From CAYQVO01 sp964421085 (GTDB lineage Bacteria > Bdellovibrionota_C > UBA2361 > CAYQVO01), in assembly GCA_964421085.1 (NCBI GenBank), contig CAYQVO010000019.1, positions 1 through 60,457 on the forward strand: 60,457 nt of DNA. Direction: 5' to 3'. Below, piece after piece: positions 43,960 to 53,742 of the stretch. Under the pieces are notes generated by a model that did not search any database, was not told where the DNA came from, and was given only the letters and a program-made list of their open reading frames with translations. Position numbers and translations under genes: made by a program. How positions within the stretch are numbered: the stretch's first letter is position 1; each line of letters begins with the position of its first letter.

Positions 43960-44646
43960 TTAATTGAGAAACCGGGCGTAGTCACTGACCAGCAGGTGCA
44001 GAGGATCTTCGTCTTCCTGAATCTCCGGGAACCGCCCGACAGGTTTGTTGAACCTGTTGTCGTTTGAATCGTCATTGACGAGCGACACTTCGCCGACGAG
44101 CACCTTTTTCTCCGCTCCCTGGAACTCATGATAGCACCGCTGAACCAGCGTGACGCTCTCGCCGGGAGCAAGTGAAATAGTCCCGCCCGCTGCGACTTCG
44201 CGCACAACTCCATCTGTCGAAATCTTTACCGGCGTCGATTTGTCGAGCTGCTCGCCGTCAGTCGCGTTGTAGAGCTGAATAACGAGTTTTCCGCCGCCCC
44301 GGTTTATGATGTCTTCCATTTTGCTCCAGTGGAAATGCATCAGGGTGATCTGGCCGACTTCGACGATCATTATTTTTTCCGCGTACATTTTTCCGGTCTT
44401 GTTCGTGAAATTTTCGGGTCTGCCGTTCCTGAGCGTGAACAGGAAAAGTCCGCACTTTTTGAAGTCTCCCGAACCAAAATCCGTAATATCCCAGCCGAGG
44501 CCGCTTTCGATTATTTCAGATGCTTTCGCCCTGTTTTTCTTCCAGTCTGCCGGGCTCCAGTAGGCAAACGGAGGGAGGAAAAATCCCCGCTCCTGAATAA
44601 AGCTGTCAGCCTGCCGGATGATTGAGTTGATTTCGGAACGCTTCAT
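43960..44646 (-). CDS. D-lyxose ketol-isomerase
   Basis: Cupin-fold metal isomerase converting D-lyxose to D-xylulose (and D-mannose to D-fructose in some members). 228 residues, the family length. Metal ligands fit the pattern MHFHWSKMEDIINRGGGKL (His, His, Glu) and a later His in RCYHEFQG. Also typical: RGFFLPPFAYWSP, and DWDITDFG-like WDITDFGSG. AGGAGG precedes ATG 44646. It is 122 bases after rnk, the only sizeable gap in the lower part of the cluster. Confidence 0.92.
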   Translation of the reverse strand: MKRSEINSIIRQADSFIQERGFFLPPFAYWSPADWKKNRAKASEIIESGLGWDITDFGSGDFKKCGLFLFTLRNGRPENFTNKTGKMYAEKIMIVEVGQITLMHFHWSKMEDIINRGGGKLVIQLYNATDGEQLDKSTPVKISTDGVVREVAAGGTISLAPGESVTLVQRCYHEFQGAEKKVLVGEVSLVNDDSNDNRFNKPVGRFPEIQEDEDPLHLLVSDYARFLN

Positions 44647-44768
44647 ATGCCCTCCTTTTCGATTTGAAGGACTGATTTAACACGGTTTTTGCATGTATGC
44701 AAAAGGTACGCAGGCATTCCCCGCCGGGACGGAAATTCCACAGATTATTCCCGGCAATTAAGACCGGC

Positions 44769-45173
44769 CTAAAGATCAAACCTTCCGGCTGCTTCAGGCT
44801 GATACAGCACACCCGTTATCCTCAGTCTCCTTTTCTTTCCCGATGGAACAGGCCACTCAATCTCATCGCCTGTCGAAAGGCCGAAGATCGCGGCGCCGAC
44901 GGGAGCTGTGATGGATACCTTCCCCGACTGCGCGTCGGCAGATCCGGGATAAACGAGAGTGACTTCAACCTCCTCCTGAGTATCCAGATCGAGGAATTTC
45001 ACCTGTGAATTCATCGTGACAACGCTTGGAGGCACTTTTTCCGGACTGACCACGGTGGCGGCCGAGAGCTCATCCGCAAGAAGATCCAGAGTTGGAGAGC
45101 GGCTTCCCTCCAGAATTTTCTCCAGTCTCTGGAGATCGAATTCAGTTACGTACACTCTTCGGTTCATCGGCAT
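44769..45173 (-). CDS. rnk: Rnk-like regulator of nucleoside diphosphate kinase (GreA C-terminal fold)
   Basis: 134-residue protein with the GreA/GreB C-terminal FKBP-like fold and a short N-terminal helix. Seen: VYVTEFDLQRLEKIL, VVTMNSQVKFLD, EVTLVYPGSAD, and SITAPVGAAIFGLSTGDEIEW, the standard GreA/Rnk pattern. Rnk binds RNA polymerase and affects nucleotide pools. The link to sugar degradation is unclear; it may just sit at the end of the operon. GGGGAG lies before ATG 45173. Confidence 0.88.
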   Translation of the reverse strand: MPMNRRVYVTEFDLQRLEKILEGSRSPTLDLLADELSAATVVSPEKVPPSVVTMNSQVKFLDLDTQEEVEVTLVYPGSADAQSGKVSITAPVGAAIFGLSTGDEIEWPVPSGKKRRLRITGVLYQPEAAGRFDL

Positions 45174-45194
45174 GTGTCATCTCCCCAGGAATGG

Positions 45195-46484
45195 TTAAAT
45201 CACTTCAGCCAGCCATAAAAACGGATCTTCCACCCGGTTCTTTATGTACTGAAGAAACGCTGCAGCCGGAGCGCCGTCGTTAAGGCGGTGATCAAACGTC
45301 AGGCTGAGCCACATCATTTTCCGCACGCAAAGGGCCCCGTCTTTAACAGCAGGACGCTCCTTTATGCGGCCAAGTCCGAGAATTGCGGTCTCAGGAAGGT
45401 TCAAAATCGGCGTAAACGAGTCAACCTCGAACATGCCGAGATTCGTTATCGTGAATGTGCTTCCGCTCAGTTCCTCTTTCGACGCCTTGCCGCTTCTCGC
45501 CTTATCGATCACAACGCGAAGTTCCCGTGCAGCCTGGCCGATGGACTTCTGATCCGGGTTGCGGACGACTGGCACGAGGAGGCCGCGTTCTGTGTCCACA
45601 GCAAGCGCGACATGCACTTCCTGCAGGAAGTGGATCATACCGGCCTGTTCATCAAGGCGGGCGTTCATAGTGGGGAACTCACGGAGCGCCCTTGCGCAGA
45701 GCTTTATGAAAAGATCGTTGTATCCGATGGTAAGACCCTCGCCAAAGCTCGATTTGATACGCTCGCGCATTGCGGCGAATTCAGTCGCGTCAGCTTCCAT
45801 TGTAAGAGTGACAGGCGCAGTTGTGGCATGGCCCTCAAACATCCGGCGGGCGATAACTGCGCGGACGCCATCCATTGGCTTTGTCTGCCCCGTGAAGTCC
45901 TGTCGAAGGGAGGTGGCCACAGGAGCATTAGCCGCTCTCGGCGCTGAAACAAGAAACGCCTTTACGTCGTTTTCGATAATACGTCCCTGATGGCCGCTCC
46001 CCGTCACAGACTCAATTGCTATCCCATGCTCACGGGCAAGCTTTCTTGCACGAGGGGAGGCAAAGACGCGATCACGCGCGGAAATGTCAGCTGCCTGTTT
46101 ATCAGGGACAACATAAAGCGGGGGCGCGGCTGTTCCTGCCTGAACCACAGCAGCCTGAGGGGCGACTGTTTTTGCAGGCTCAGCGGCTGCAGCAGGAGCG
46201 GGCGCGGCCTTTGCAGCGCCGCTGTATGAAGAGATATCTTCATCGGCAGTCTTTGTAATCAGTCCCACTACCGCCAGTACCGGCGCTGTTTCTTTCGCCG
46301 GGACGAAAATCTTCCGCAGCACGCCGTCCGCGCCGGCCTCGACTTCCAGCGTCGCCTTGTCCGATTCGATCGAAAACAGAGCTTCGCCTTTTTTTACGGC
46401 GTCGCCTTCTTTCTTGAACCACTCCACTATCTGTCCCTCGTTCATGGTTTCACCCATGACAGGGAGGATTACTTCCGTGATCAT
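45195..46484 (-). CDS. pdhC: 2-oxo acid dehydrogenase E2 (dihydrolipoamide acyltransferase)
   Basis: Core of a pyruvate-type dehydrogenase complex: moves the acyl group from E1 to CoA. Domains: lipoyl 1-78 with the lipoylated K43 in ESDKATLEVEAG; Ala/Pro linker (about 85-125); E1/E3-binding domain about 140-177 (FASPRARKLAREHGI, VTGSGHQGRI); catalytic domain from about 205 with active-site DHRLNDGAPAAAFL. 429 residues. It is 16 bases after the fused E1 gene, with AAGGAG in front. No E3 (lipoamide dehydrogenase) gene is in the window. Confidence 0.93.
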   Translation of the reverse strand: MITEVILPVMGETMNEGQIVEWFKKEGDAVKKGEALFSIESDKATLEVEAGADGVLRKIFVPAKETAPVLAVVGLITKTADEDISSYSGAAKAAPAPAAAAEPAKTVAPQAAVVQAGTAAPPLYVVPDKQAADISARDRVFASPRARKLAREHGIAIESVTGSGHQGRIIENDVKAFLVSAPRAANAPVATSLRQDFTGQTKPMDGVRAVIARRMFEGHATTAPVTLTMEADATEFAAMRERIKSSFGEGLTIGYNDLFIKLCARALREFPTMNARLDEQAGMIHFLQEVHVALAVDTERGLLVPVVRNPDQKSIGQAARELRVVIDKARSGKASKEELSGSTFTITNLGMFEVDSFTPILNLPETAILGLGRIKERPAVKDGALCVRKMMWLSLTFDHRLNDGAPAAAFLQYIKNRVEDPFLWLAEVI

Positions 46485-46500
46485 CTTTGCAGTCTCCTTC

Positions 46501-48612
46501 TTATTGCAGCGCTTTGCGGATACCAGCCATCACCGCGTTTGTGTTGGGCACAGCAGCATCTTCGAGCGGCTCGCTCATCGGCACAGGCACATCGGCCGCG
46601 CACACGCGGACGACAGGCCCGTCAAGATAATCGAAGAGCTCTTCCTGAATTCTTGCCGCAAGTTCGCTTGCGAACGAACTGTTGCGATAGCTTTCGTTGA
46701 TGCAGACCACCCGGCCGGTCTTCTTTACCGACTTTGCGATTGTCTCCATATCGAGAGGTTTCAGAGTGCGAAGATCGATTACTTCAGCGCTTATCCCTTC
46801 GCTCTCGAGTTTTCCTGCGGCTTCGAGGGCGCGGAAGACCATGCGTGAATAGGTAATAACTGTAACATCGCTTCCTTCACGCTTCACGTCGGCGACACCG
46901 AAAGGAATTATGTAATCCTCTTCCGGAACGAGGCCTTCCATTCCGTACAGCATCTTGTGCTCGATGAACATCACAGGATTGTCGTCGCGGATAGCGGCTT
47001 TGAGCAGCCCCTTTGCATCATAAGGCGTCGCCGGCATCACAACGTAAATACCGGGGAAGTGAGTCCAGAGAGCTTCGAGAGACTGTGAATGGTGAGCCGC
47101 AATACAGCGTCCTGCGCCGCCCTCCGTTCTTACCACCATAGGCACGATGGTTTTTCCGCCGAACATGTAACGGTTCTTTGCGCCCTGGTTCGCAATCTGA
47201 TCCATTGCAAGAGGAGTGAAGTCCACGTACATGATCTCAGCGACAGGTCTCAGACCGCTCATCGCGGCCCCAACTGCCGCGCCGCCGATTGTTGCCTCTG
47301 AAATCGGCGTATCACGGACGCGCTCCTCGCCGAATTCGTGAATCAGATCGCGGGTCGCGCCGTACGCGCCGCCGTAAAGTCCGATATCTTCACCGAGCAG
47401 GAAGACCCGCGAGTCATGCTTCATCTCCTCGCGAAGCGCCTCCTGTATGGCCTGCCAGTACCGGACCTTGCGGGTTCCCGGACCGGCTTGCCTGCAGAGA
47501 GTCCGGAGTTCTTCTTCGCGGGCGATATCTTTCGCGTTCCACTTGAAAGGCGTGTAAACGAAATGCTCGAGTTCCTCCACCGGCGGAGTGGGGGACGCCA
47601 TTGCGAAATCGGTGGCGACCTGAATCGCCTTCTGAGTTTTCTGTTCGACAGCATTGATCTCTTCCTGAGTTGCGATGCCGTAATCGACAAGGCGCTGCGC
47701 AAAGGCGGGAATCGGATCCTTCGCCTTCCAGGCAGCTTCTTCCTCCTTTGTCCTGTAAATACGCGGATCGGAGCGGGAGTGCCCGTACCATCTGTAAGCC
47801 TTGCACTCGATCAGTGACGGCCCTTCGCCGCGGCGGGCGTGGTTCACGCCCGTTGTGACTGCTTTCCTCACGGCCATGACATCCATGCCATCTACTACCT
47901 GGAAAGGAATGCCGTAAGCCTGGCCGCGATCCGCGAGATCGAGTTTCGCAGCAGCGCCCGAAATGGGCACTGACATTCCGTAGAGGTTATTCTCGATAAT
48001 GAAGACAACAGGGAGTTTCCAGAGTGCGGCAAGGTTGAGTGATTCATGGAAATTGCCGGTGTTGGTCGCGCCGTCACCGAAGAAGCAGAGCACTACTCTT
48101 CCCGTGCCGAGCATCTTCTGCGCGACGCCTGAGCCGGTTGCGACGGGAATGTTTCCGCCGACAATACCGGTAGCCCCGAGGTTCCCTTTCTCGACGTCGG
48201 CGATGTGCATCGAACCGCCCCGGCCAAGGCAGTAGCCTGTCGCCTTTCCGCAGAGTTCGGCCATCATCTTATTGTAGTGTTCCTGACGCGCTTCTTCGCT
48301 CTTTGCAAGAGACGCGCCTCTTGCATGGCAGTGTCCGTGTCCGCGGTGCGTGCTTGTAATGACATCGTCGTCGTTGAGGACGGAAACCGCGCCTACTGCG
48401 ATTGCTTCTTCGCCTGCATACAGGTGTGAAGCGCCCTTAATCACGTTCTTCCCGAGCAGATCGTAAACCGTCTCTTCAAACAGGCGAATCTCCCACATCT
48501 GCCGGAGCAGTTCGAGGGCTCCTCTTTTGTCCAGATCAATACTTTCCCTGCCGGCTTCGCGAATTGCGTCCGCCACAGATCTTGTCTTTGTTGTCGTCAT
48601 TACTTTACTCAC
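46501..48612 (-). CDS. 2-oxo acid dehydrogenase E1, alpha and beta subunits fused
   Basis: Thiamine-diphosphate enzyme that decarboxylates pyruvate (or a branched-chain/acetoin substrate) and acylates E2. One 703-residue chain carries the alpha part (1 to about 345; TPP motif FFGDGATNTGNFHES...ENN; phosphorylation-loop region YRWYGHSRSDP) and the beta part (about 375-703; LLGEDIGLYGGAYG, EIMYVDFTPLAMDQIAN, GGKTIVPMVVR). Most bacteria keep them apart, but alpha-beta fusions are known. GTG 48612 overlaps the stop of the mannitol dehydrogenase gene; ATG 48600 is the alternative. Pyruvate is the likeliest substrate given the neighbours. Confidence 0.93.
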   Translation of the reverse strand: MSKVMTTTKTRSVADAIREAGRESIDLDKRGALELLRQMWEIRLFEETVYDLLGKNVIKGASHLYAGEEAIAVGAVSVLNDDDVITSTHRGHGHCHARGASLAKSEEARQEHYNKMMAELCGKATGYCLGRGGSMHIADVEKGNLGATGIVGGNIPVATGSGVAQKMLGTGRVVLCFFGDGATNTGNFHESLNLAALWKLPVVFIIENNLYGMSVPISGAAAKLDLADRGQAYGIPFQVVDGMDVMAVRKAVTTGVNHARRGEGPSLIECKAYRWYGHSRSDPRIYRTKEEEAAWKAKDPIPAFAQRLVDYGIATQEEINAVEQKTQKAIQVATDFAMASPTPPVEELEHFVYTPFKWNAKDIAREEELRTLCRQAGPGTRKVRYWQAIQEALREEMKHDSRVFLLGEDIGLYGGAYGATRDLIHEFGEERVRDTPISEATIGGAAVGAAMSGLRPVAEIMYVDFTPLAMDQIANQGAKNRYMFGGKTIVPMVVRTEGGAGRCIAAHHSQSLEALWTHFPGIYVVMPATPYDAKGLLKAAIRDDNPVMFIEHKMLYGMEGLVPEEDYIIPFGVADVKREGSDVTVITYSRMVFRALEAAGKLESEGISAEVIDLRTLKPLDMETIAKSVKKTGRVVCINESYRNSSFASELAARIQEELFDYLDGPVVRVCAADVPVPMSEPLEDAAVPNTNAVMAGIRKALQ

Positions 48613-49802
48613 TGTTCATTGCCTCTTCTGCATTCACAAATTTCCCGATAGTGACTATACACTAATTGGCCAAGCTCTTCATCTCCAGCGATTCCACATA
48701 CTTTGGCCAGCGTTTTTTCAAATCCGTTCGTTTTCAGCCGTACCTGGAGTTCAACAGCATGGGGGTCGTCCGGATTTTTGTAAGCAAATCCGGCAGCTAT
48801 CCCGCGCGCCAGCGCTTCCGGCCGGATCCCGTGTTTCAACGCCAGCCGGGCGGCGCCGACCAGCCTGTCTCCGGGGGCAAGTTTTCTGAGAACATCGCGC
48901 GCGAGCCGGTCGATCGGGTCGGCAAGCGCGCGGTTGCTGTAGCGGAGAAGGAGATAATCGACATGCTCCTGGAAGGCGACCGGCTCGAACTTATGCTCGG
49001 CAATGAGCGCGCGTCCGGCTTCATCAAGCGCTTTGAGAACCTGCTCCTTGATTGAATGATCTTCGACTGCTTCGTATCCGAACTGATAGCCCGCGAGATG
49101 TCCAAGGAAGCCGAGCATCGCGTGAGAGGCGTTGTGAATATAAAGCTTGCGATCCGTGTATGCAGTGAAAGGCGCCACGGGCTTCATCCCGGCAATCTGC
49201 GGGATGGTTCCGGCAAACGCGTCGCGATCTACAGGGAGAACTTTGTAGGGTTCTGCGCAGATGCGGAGGATGTCTTCAGCCCGCTGCCCGGGCGTCGGGA
49301 CGGGAGACATGCGGGCGATTACTGCGGGCACGAAACCCGCCTGGCTGTCGAGGAGCGGTTTGACACGGGCCGGAAGCTTCTCTTCGACGAATCTGCGGAG
49401 CATCTCCGGAGCATCGTGCAGATTCTCGCAGAGAATTATGTTTACAGGAGGAGCTTTTGCGTCGACTCTGAGGGAAATGCCCCTGGCAATTGATCCGGCT
49501 ATGTGCTGCAGCGCGCGTGCCCCGACTGCTGTGGCCATGATGGACGCTTTTGACACTTCCTCAGCCACAGAGTCCACCGATCTTCCATCGACTGCGCGGA
49601 CGGGAGAAATCCGGATATCTTCGGTTTTCTCGATTCCCGCGAGCCTCAGAGTGTAATATTTCGCCTCTGTGAGAGCCGATACGAGTTCCTCATCCACATC
49701 CACAAAAACGACTTCATATCCTGATTCACTGAAGAGCTGACCAAGAAAACCACGTCCGACGCTTCCCGCGCCGAAGATCACTGCGCTGTTTCTTTTTTCC
49801 AT
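48609..49802 (-). CDS. mtlD: mannitol-1-phosphate 5-dehydrogenase
   Basis: NAD-dependent oxidation of mannitol 1-phosphate to fructose 6-phosphate. N-terminal Rossmann motif AVIFGAGSVGRGFLGQLF; catalytic-domain signatures IILCENLH, KLYIHNASHAMLGFLGHLAG (with active-site His/Asn/Lys region), VLRKLAPGDRLVGAARLALK, and NPDDPHAVEL, all matching MtlD. About 397 residues from ATG 49802, slightly above E. coli's 382. The longer start at 49847 adds a non-family tail. Stop overlaps the E1 start by four bases. Confidence 0.88.
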   Translation of the reverse strand: MEKRNSAVIFGAGSVGRGFLGQLFSESGYEVVFVDVDEELVSALTEAKYYTLRLAGIEKTEDIRISPVRAVDGRSVDSVAEEVSKASIMATAVGARALQHIAGSIARGISLRVDAKAPPVNIILCENLHDAPEMLRRFVEEKLPARVKPLLDSQAGFVPAVIARMSPVPTPGQRAEDILRICAEPYKVLPVDRDAFAGTIPQIAGMKPVAPFTAYTDRKLYIHNASHAMLGFLGHLAGYQFGYEAVEDHSIKEQVLKALDEAGRALIAEHKFEPVAFQEHVDYLLLRYSNRALADPIDRLARDVLRKLAPGDRLVGAARLALKHGIRPEALARGIAAGFAYKNPDDPHAVELQVRLKTNGFEKTLAKVCGIAGDEELGQLVYSHYREICECRRGNEQ

Positions 49803-49860
49803 ATTCACACATTTCATCCAATGGGGGTTGTTCGGGATGAGATACACCGCCCCCGGCAGT

Positions 49861-50661
49861 CTATCTCATCTCCTGACCGCCCGTCACGTTAATCGCCTGG
49901 CCTGTCATGTAACTCGACTGGTCCGATGCCATAAACGCGACAACATTGCACACATCCTCATATCCGCATCCGCGCTTCATGGGCACCTGGTCCACATACT
50001 TCTGCTTCACTTCTTCTTCAGTGATGCCCCATTTCCGGGCGTACTGCCTGAAGAGAGAATTCGGCCCGTCGTTCCAGAGCGGCGAGTCGAGGAGATTGCC
50101 GGGGCAAATCGCGTTCACCCGGACTCCGAACTCAGCAAGCTCGAGAGCAATGCTCTGAGTCAATCCGATTCCACCGAATTTGCCCGCAGCATACGCCGAG
50201 TTCTTGAAGCTCCCTTTCTTTCCCGATTTAGAGTTTATCTGAATAATCGAACCGCTTTTCTGCGCTTTCATGATGCGGGCCGCATGTTTTGCGCAGAGGA
50301 AATATCCGAAGAGATCCACGTTGAGCACTTGCCGCCATTTTTCAGCGGGAAACTCGTCGACAGCTTCCGCGATAAGAATCCCTGCGTTTGCGACGAGAAC
50401 ATCGAGCCTGCCGTACTCATCCACGGCCCGTTTCATAAGGGCTTCAACCTGCGCTTCGTCTGTGACATCAACCTTCATCGCAAAGGCTCGAAGCCCTGTT
50501 TCCGCCGTAATCTCAGAAGCAGTCTTTTCGGCGGCAACCGTGTTTATGTCGCCGATTATTGTGCGGCTGCCGTCGCCCGCAAGCCGTCTGGAGATTGCAG
50601 CTCCGAGCCCCTGAGCTCCTCCGGTAATAACCGCGACTTTACCCTCAAGTGGTTTTTTCAT
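49861..50661 (-). CDS. srlD: sorbitol-6-phosphate 2-dehydrogenase (SDR)
   Basis: Oxidises D-sorbitol 6-phosphate to D-fructose 6-phosphate with NAD. 266 residues. Glycine motif TGGAQGLGAA; NAGIL; active site SKSGKKGSFKNSAYAAGK (YxxxK); and the SrlD-specific runs NAICPGNLLDSPLW, VPMKRGCGYEDVCN and MTGQAINVTGGQ, close to E. coli SrlD. The ribosome site GAGGTG overlaps the stop of the upstream dehydrogenase, 13 bases away, so the genes are coupled. Confidence 0.92.
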   Translation of the reverse strand: MKKPLEGKVAVITGGAQGLGAAISRRLAGDGSRTIIGDINTVAAEKTASEITAETGLRAFAMKVDVTDEAQVEALMKRAVDEYGRLDVLVANAGILIAEAVDEFPAEKWRQVLNVDLFGYFLCAKHAARIMKAQKSGSIIQINSKSGKKGSFKNSAYAAGKFGGIGLTQSIALELAEFGVRVNAICPGNLLDSPLWNDGPNSLFRQYARKWGITEEEVKQKYVDQVPMKRGCGYEDVCNVVAFMASDQSSYMTGQAINVTGGQEMR

Positions 50662-50674
50662 GTGGTTTTACACC

Positions 50675-52387
50675 TCAGGGCAGCACGATTTTCAGAAATT
50701 CCGCTTCAGCTTCATTGGTCCACTCTCGTCCATTGCGGAGCTTTGCATGAACAGAAGGGAGCTTCTCTTTAAGGTCGCACACAGCCGTGAGCGGAAATTC
50801 CCTGATGTTCGGGTAGATGACGATCTTCCCCGGAAAAGTAGTCGCTTTTACAGCCTGAAGCCCTTCTTTTGAAGCGCTCAGCGAGCCTATGGCTCCCACG
50901 GATCTGTTCGGCGAAAGAGTCCCTGATTCTGTCTGTTCCAGCATGTACTGAAGGTCCGCAATCTTCGAGCCCGACTGGCCGATTATCCTCGTGTTCTTCA
51001 GAAAAAAATCACCCGCGTCGATGTTCGCCATGGTTCCGCGCGCGACGCCCGCGAATACATTCATAACTCCTCTCGGGGCGAGGAAGGTTTCGGCCTGCTC
51101 AATCACCGGCACAACAGGGGCGAGCACGATAATATCGTCAAAGCCTGTGCTCTTCATCGCTTCGAGTTTTGCCGCGTCTTCAGGTTTTGTCGAATTGAGG
51201 CAAATGAAGGTTATTCCATTCTGCTTTGCTTCTTCCTCATAGGCATCCCGCATGTCGGACAGTCTTTCATCGCTGATGTCGGTGCAGACAATAGTTGCCG
51301 GCCTCTCCTTAATCTGAATTGCGCGCTGCACATGCATTCTTCCCATCGGGCCTGCGGCTCCCATGAAAAGGGCCCTGCCTCCCGGCAGAAGCGTCGATCT
51401 CACCGGAATTTCGCTGTATGCGAGGGCTATATCAGTTCCCTTATGCCCGGCGAACATCAGGTCGTCATAGTGGATCCTTCCGACATCGAGGCTCACCGCC
51501 CGGCTGAGCGGTTTCTCGCTCATCAGTATGAAGGCGCCGTGCGCCGCGAGGCGAGGGGCTGCGGCTTCGATGATTTCAGGCGCCGGAGCGAGAGCGACTA
51601 TATCATCGATGCTCTCCGCGCCTGGATTTGAAACGTCTTCGGTGCCTGTCACCTCGATTCCGAGTGCCTTTGCCTGAGCGCGCACCCATGTTTCCAGATC
51701 CGAAGGCACGCTGGTCAGAATAACGCGCGCAGGATGGGACTTTGAATCGAATCCCCGGCCTATCGAGAATTTGCGGCCGGCTGCTTCCGGCGTTCCGATA
51801 ATCCATGTGATTCCGCCGTTCTTCAACGCCGTGCGGTAATGGAGGTTGTAGGCGGCGATTACGCACGTCCAGGGTTCGGTGAGGGCGCTTTCCGCGTATC
51901 CTGTCTCCGGCTTGAGCGGAAGAAGATAGTTGCCTTCATCGCCGTTTAGAATTCCCTCCTGGATTATCGCGTACTGGGAGAGCCCCCCCTGGAACATATA
52001 GCCGTATGCCAGATTGACGCCCTTAATATAGATGTCGGCCTGAATAATGAAGCGGTCGCCCGGCCCGTACTGGTCTTTGAGGTTCTTTCCCGCCTGCACA
52101 ACTGTCATTGAAACTTCGTGACCGAGCACCACAGGTTCTTTTTTGATATCCCGGTAAATCCTCGGGTGATTCTGACCGAGATTGATGACCTTTGTGTCGG
52201 AGAAGCAGAGCCCGCATGCATCGTGCCTCACCAGAAGTTCATCGGGGCCCGGAGCCGGAGTGTCGACTTCTATCGGTTCGCCGTTCAGCCCGAGATTTTC
52301 GAAGCCTGCTCCATATAGAGGCCACAGGATCGTTTTCTCCGGGATTTCGCTCCGCGCATTTTTATATTCAGCAAGTTTATCCGTCAT
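50675..52387 (-). CDS. zinc-type alcohol dehydrogenase, sorbose-1-phosphate reductase-like
   Basis: Large (570 residues) member of the medium-chain dehydrogenase superfamily. Zn and substrate site DACGLCFSDTKVINLG and PVVLGHEVSM; ALTEPWTC; and a Rossmann motif FMGAAGPMGRMHVQRA rather far down (about residue 340) because a long insertion (about 195-320) sits between the catalytic and cofactor parts. The size and insertion match L-sorbose-1-phosphate reductases, which make sorbitol 6-phosphate; the next gene would then oxidise that to fructose 6-phosphate. The specific substrate is inferred from context. Confidence 0.8.
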   Translation of the reverse strand: MTDKLAEYKNARSEIPEKTILWPLYGAGFENLGLNGEPIEVDTPAPGPDELLVRHDACGLCFSDTKVINLGQNHPRIYRDIKKEPVVLGHEVSMTVVQAGKNLKDQYGPGDRFIIQADIYIKGVNLAYGYMFQGGLSQYAIIQEGILNGDEGNYLLPLKPETGYAESALTEPWTCVIAAYNLHYRTALKNGGITWIIGTPEAAGRKFSIGRGFDSKSHPARVILTSVPSDLETWVRAQAKALGIEVTGTEDVSNPGAESIDDIVALAPAPEIIEAAAPRLAAHGAFILMSEKPLSRAVSLDVGRIHYDDLMFAGHKGTDIALAYSEIPVRSTLLPGGRALFMGAAGPMGRMHVQRAIQIKERPATIVCTDISDERLSDMRDAYEEEAKQNGITFICLNSTKPEDAAKLEAMKSTGFDDIIVLAPVVPVIEQAETFLAPRGVMNVFAGVARGTMANIDAGDFFLKNTRIIGQSGSKIADLQYMLEQTESGTLSPNRSVGAIGSLSASKEGLQAVKATTFPGKIVIYPNIREFPLTAVCDLKEKLPSVHAKLRNGREWTNEAEAEFLKIVLP

Positions 52388-52403
52388 TGTTGTCAGTCCC
52401 TGT

Positions 52404-53742
52404 TTACTTGTTTAATCTTGAAAGAATTTCTTTTGGAGTCATTGCAGGACTCAGGCTATCGATCTGTGTTCTCCCCGCATCGCCCGGTTCGATAAGACGG
52501 CCCGCCTCGGCATAAAAAGCGTTCTTATCCCTCCGTCCCGGCAGGGACGTGTCCGCCCACTCGCTTTGATATCCCATGCCAAGCCGGCGTTCCATGACCG
52601 TGTGGCCGTAAATGAAGTACCCGCCGTCAAGGAAGACGTCAAGGTGAGGGGATAGAGCCGCAGAGCTGAAATCATCGACGAACTTCTGCCCCGGGCTGTT
52701 CATTTCAGTGCCGCCGAGCACCGGCAGATCGAGAGACTTCGCAAGTTCAATAACCTCATTCAAGTTCCGGGTTTTTACTGCCCGCTCCGTTTCATCCTTT
52801 ATGTTCCAGTTCCTGTCAGGGACGATATTGAGCGCACACACTCCCTTGTCCATCAACAGAGCAAGGAGTTCTCCCATCGCTTTCTCGCCTTCGGTGGTCC
52901 CGTCAAGCCATGCGGCACATGGAATCGCGCCGCATGCAACCGTGAGCGCATTGACCTCTTCAACGGATGGAAATGAATCCGGATCAGGTTCAATGTATCC
53001 CGCGCCGCCTTTCTTCATAAGTCTGCCGCGAATTTGATTCTGGAAAGCTGCCGGGTCCTCCTGCGGCGGAGCGCCGAGTTTTTCCGTCCAGAAAGCCGTA
53101 GTATCGGGAACCAGACGTTTCGCTGCTTCTATATACGCCCGTACGATGTGACGTTCAGTAGGATTTCCCGCAGGCGTCAGCGGCATGACATCGTGAGTAT
53201 AGTCAACGCCGGCATTTTCGAGGAACGAGTTTNNNNNNNNNNATTATGGAACGGTTCCGGGCATGTGAGCGTGTCCGCATAGCGCTGAGGATCGGTTCTG
53301 CATCAGCCGGGACAAACGCCGAGCTGAAGCCGATCCCCATATAGTAAGCCACGCCGGGCTCTCCCGGCGAGTTGATGACCTGTGTCGCAAATTCGGGGAT
53401 AAACACGCGCGTCTCTATTCCGGCGCTGCCCCGGATTCCGGTCATCTCGGATGCGGCGAGAAATTCCTCGACGCCATCTATGACGTCAAAATCGACGATT
53501 CCGAACAGAGGCACTCCCGCTTCGCGGGCGAGCCATGCAATATGAGTGGGGGAATACCCCTCTGCATTGAACGAGAAGAAGGAATGCGCATGCATGTTCA
53601 CGGAGCGGCCAAACACAGCAGAGGGGGCGCTTTTGAGAAGAACCCTGAGGGCGTTAAGCCGCTTCTGCGGGGCGAAGTTGTCAAGATCAGCCGCAAGTTC
53701 CGCCCGGGCTGCAGGGCTCATTGCGGCGCTCATGGATGTCAT
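52404..53742 (-). CDS. PHP-domain protein of the rhamnose/hexitol cluster (interrupted by gap)
   Basis: One gene read in two pieces because a 10-N placeholder (53233-53242) shifts the frame. The first piece starts at ATG 53742 (overlapping the aldolase stop, ATGA) and has MHAHSFFSFNAEGYSP and GIVDFDVIDGVEEF, the metal-binding start of a PHP phosphoesterase domain. The second piece resumes with FLENAGVDYTHDVMPLTPAG and runs to the stop at 52404, including LGGTEMNSPGQKF, typical of PHP C-terminal metal sites. Total about 445 residues. PHP proteins hydrolyse phosphates. The role in this pathway is not known. Confidence 0.75.
53233..53242. other. assembly gap (10 N, unknown length)
   Basis: A round 10-N run inside the PHP gene. 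The frame does not continue across it at this length, so the true missing length differs from 10 by a non-multiple of three, or bases are wrong at the edges. Sequence on both sides is consistent with one protein. Confidence 0.97.
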
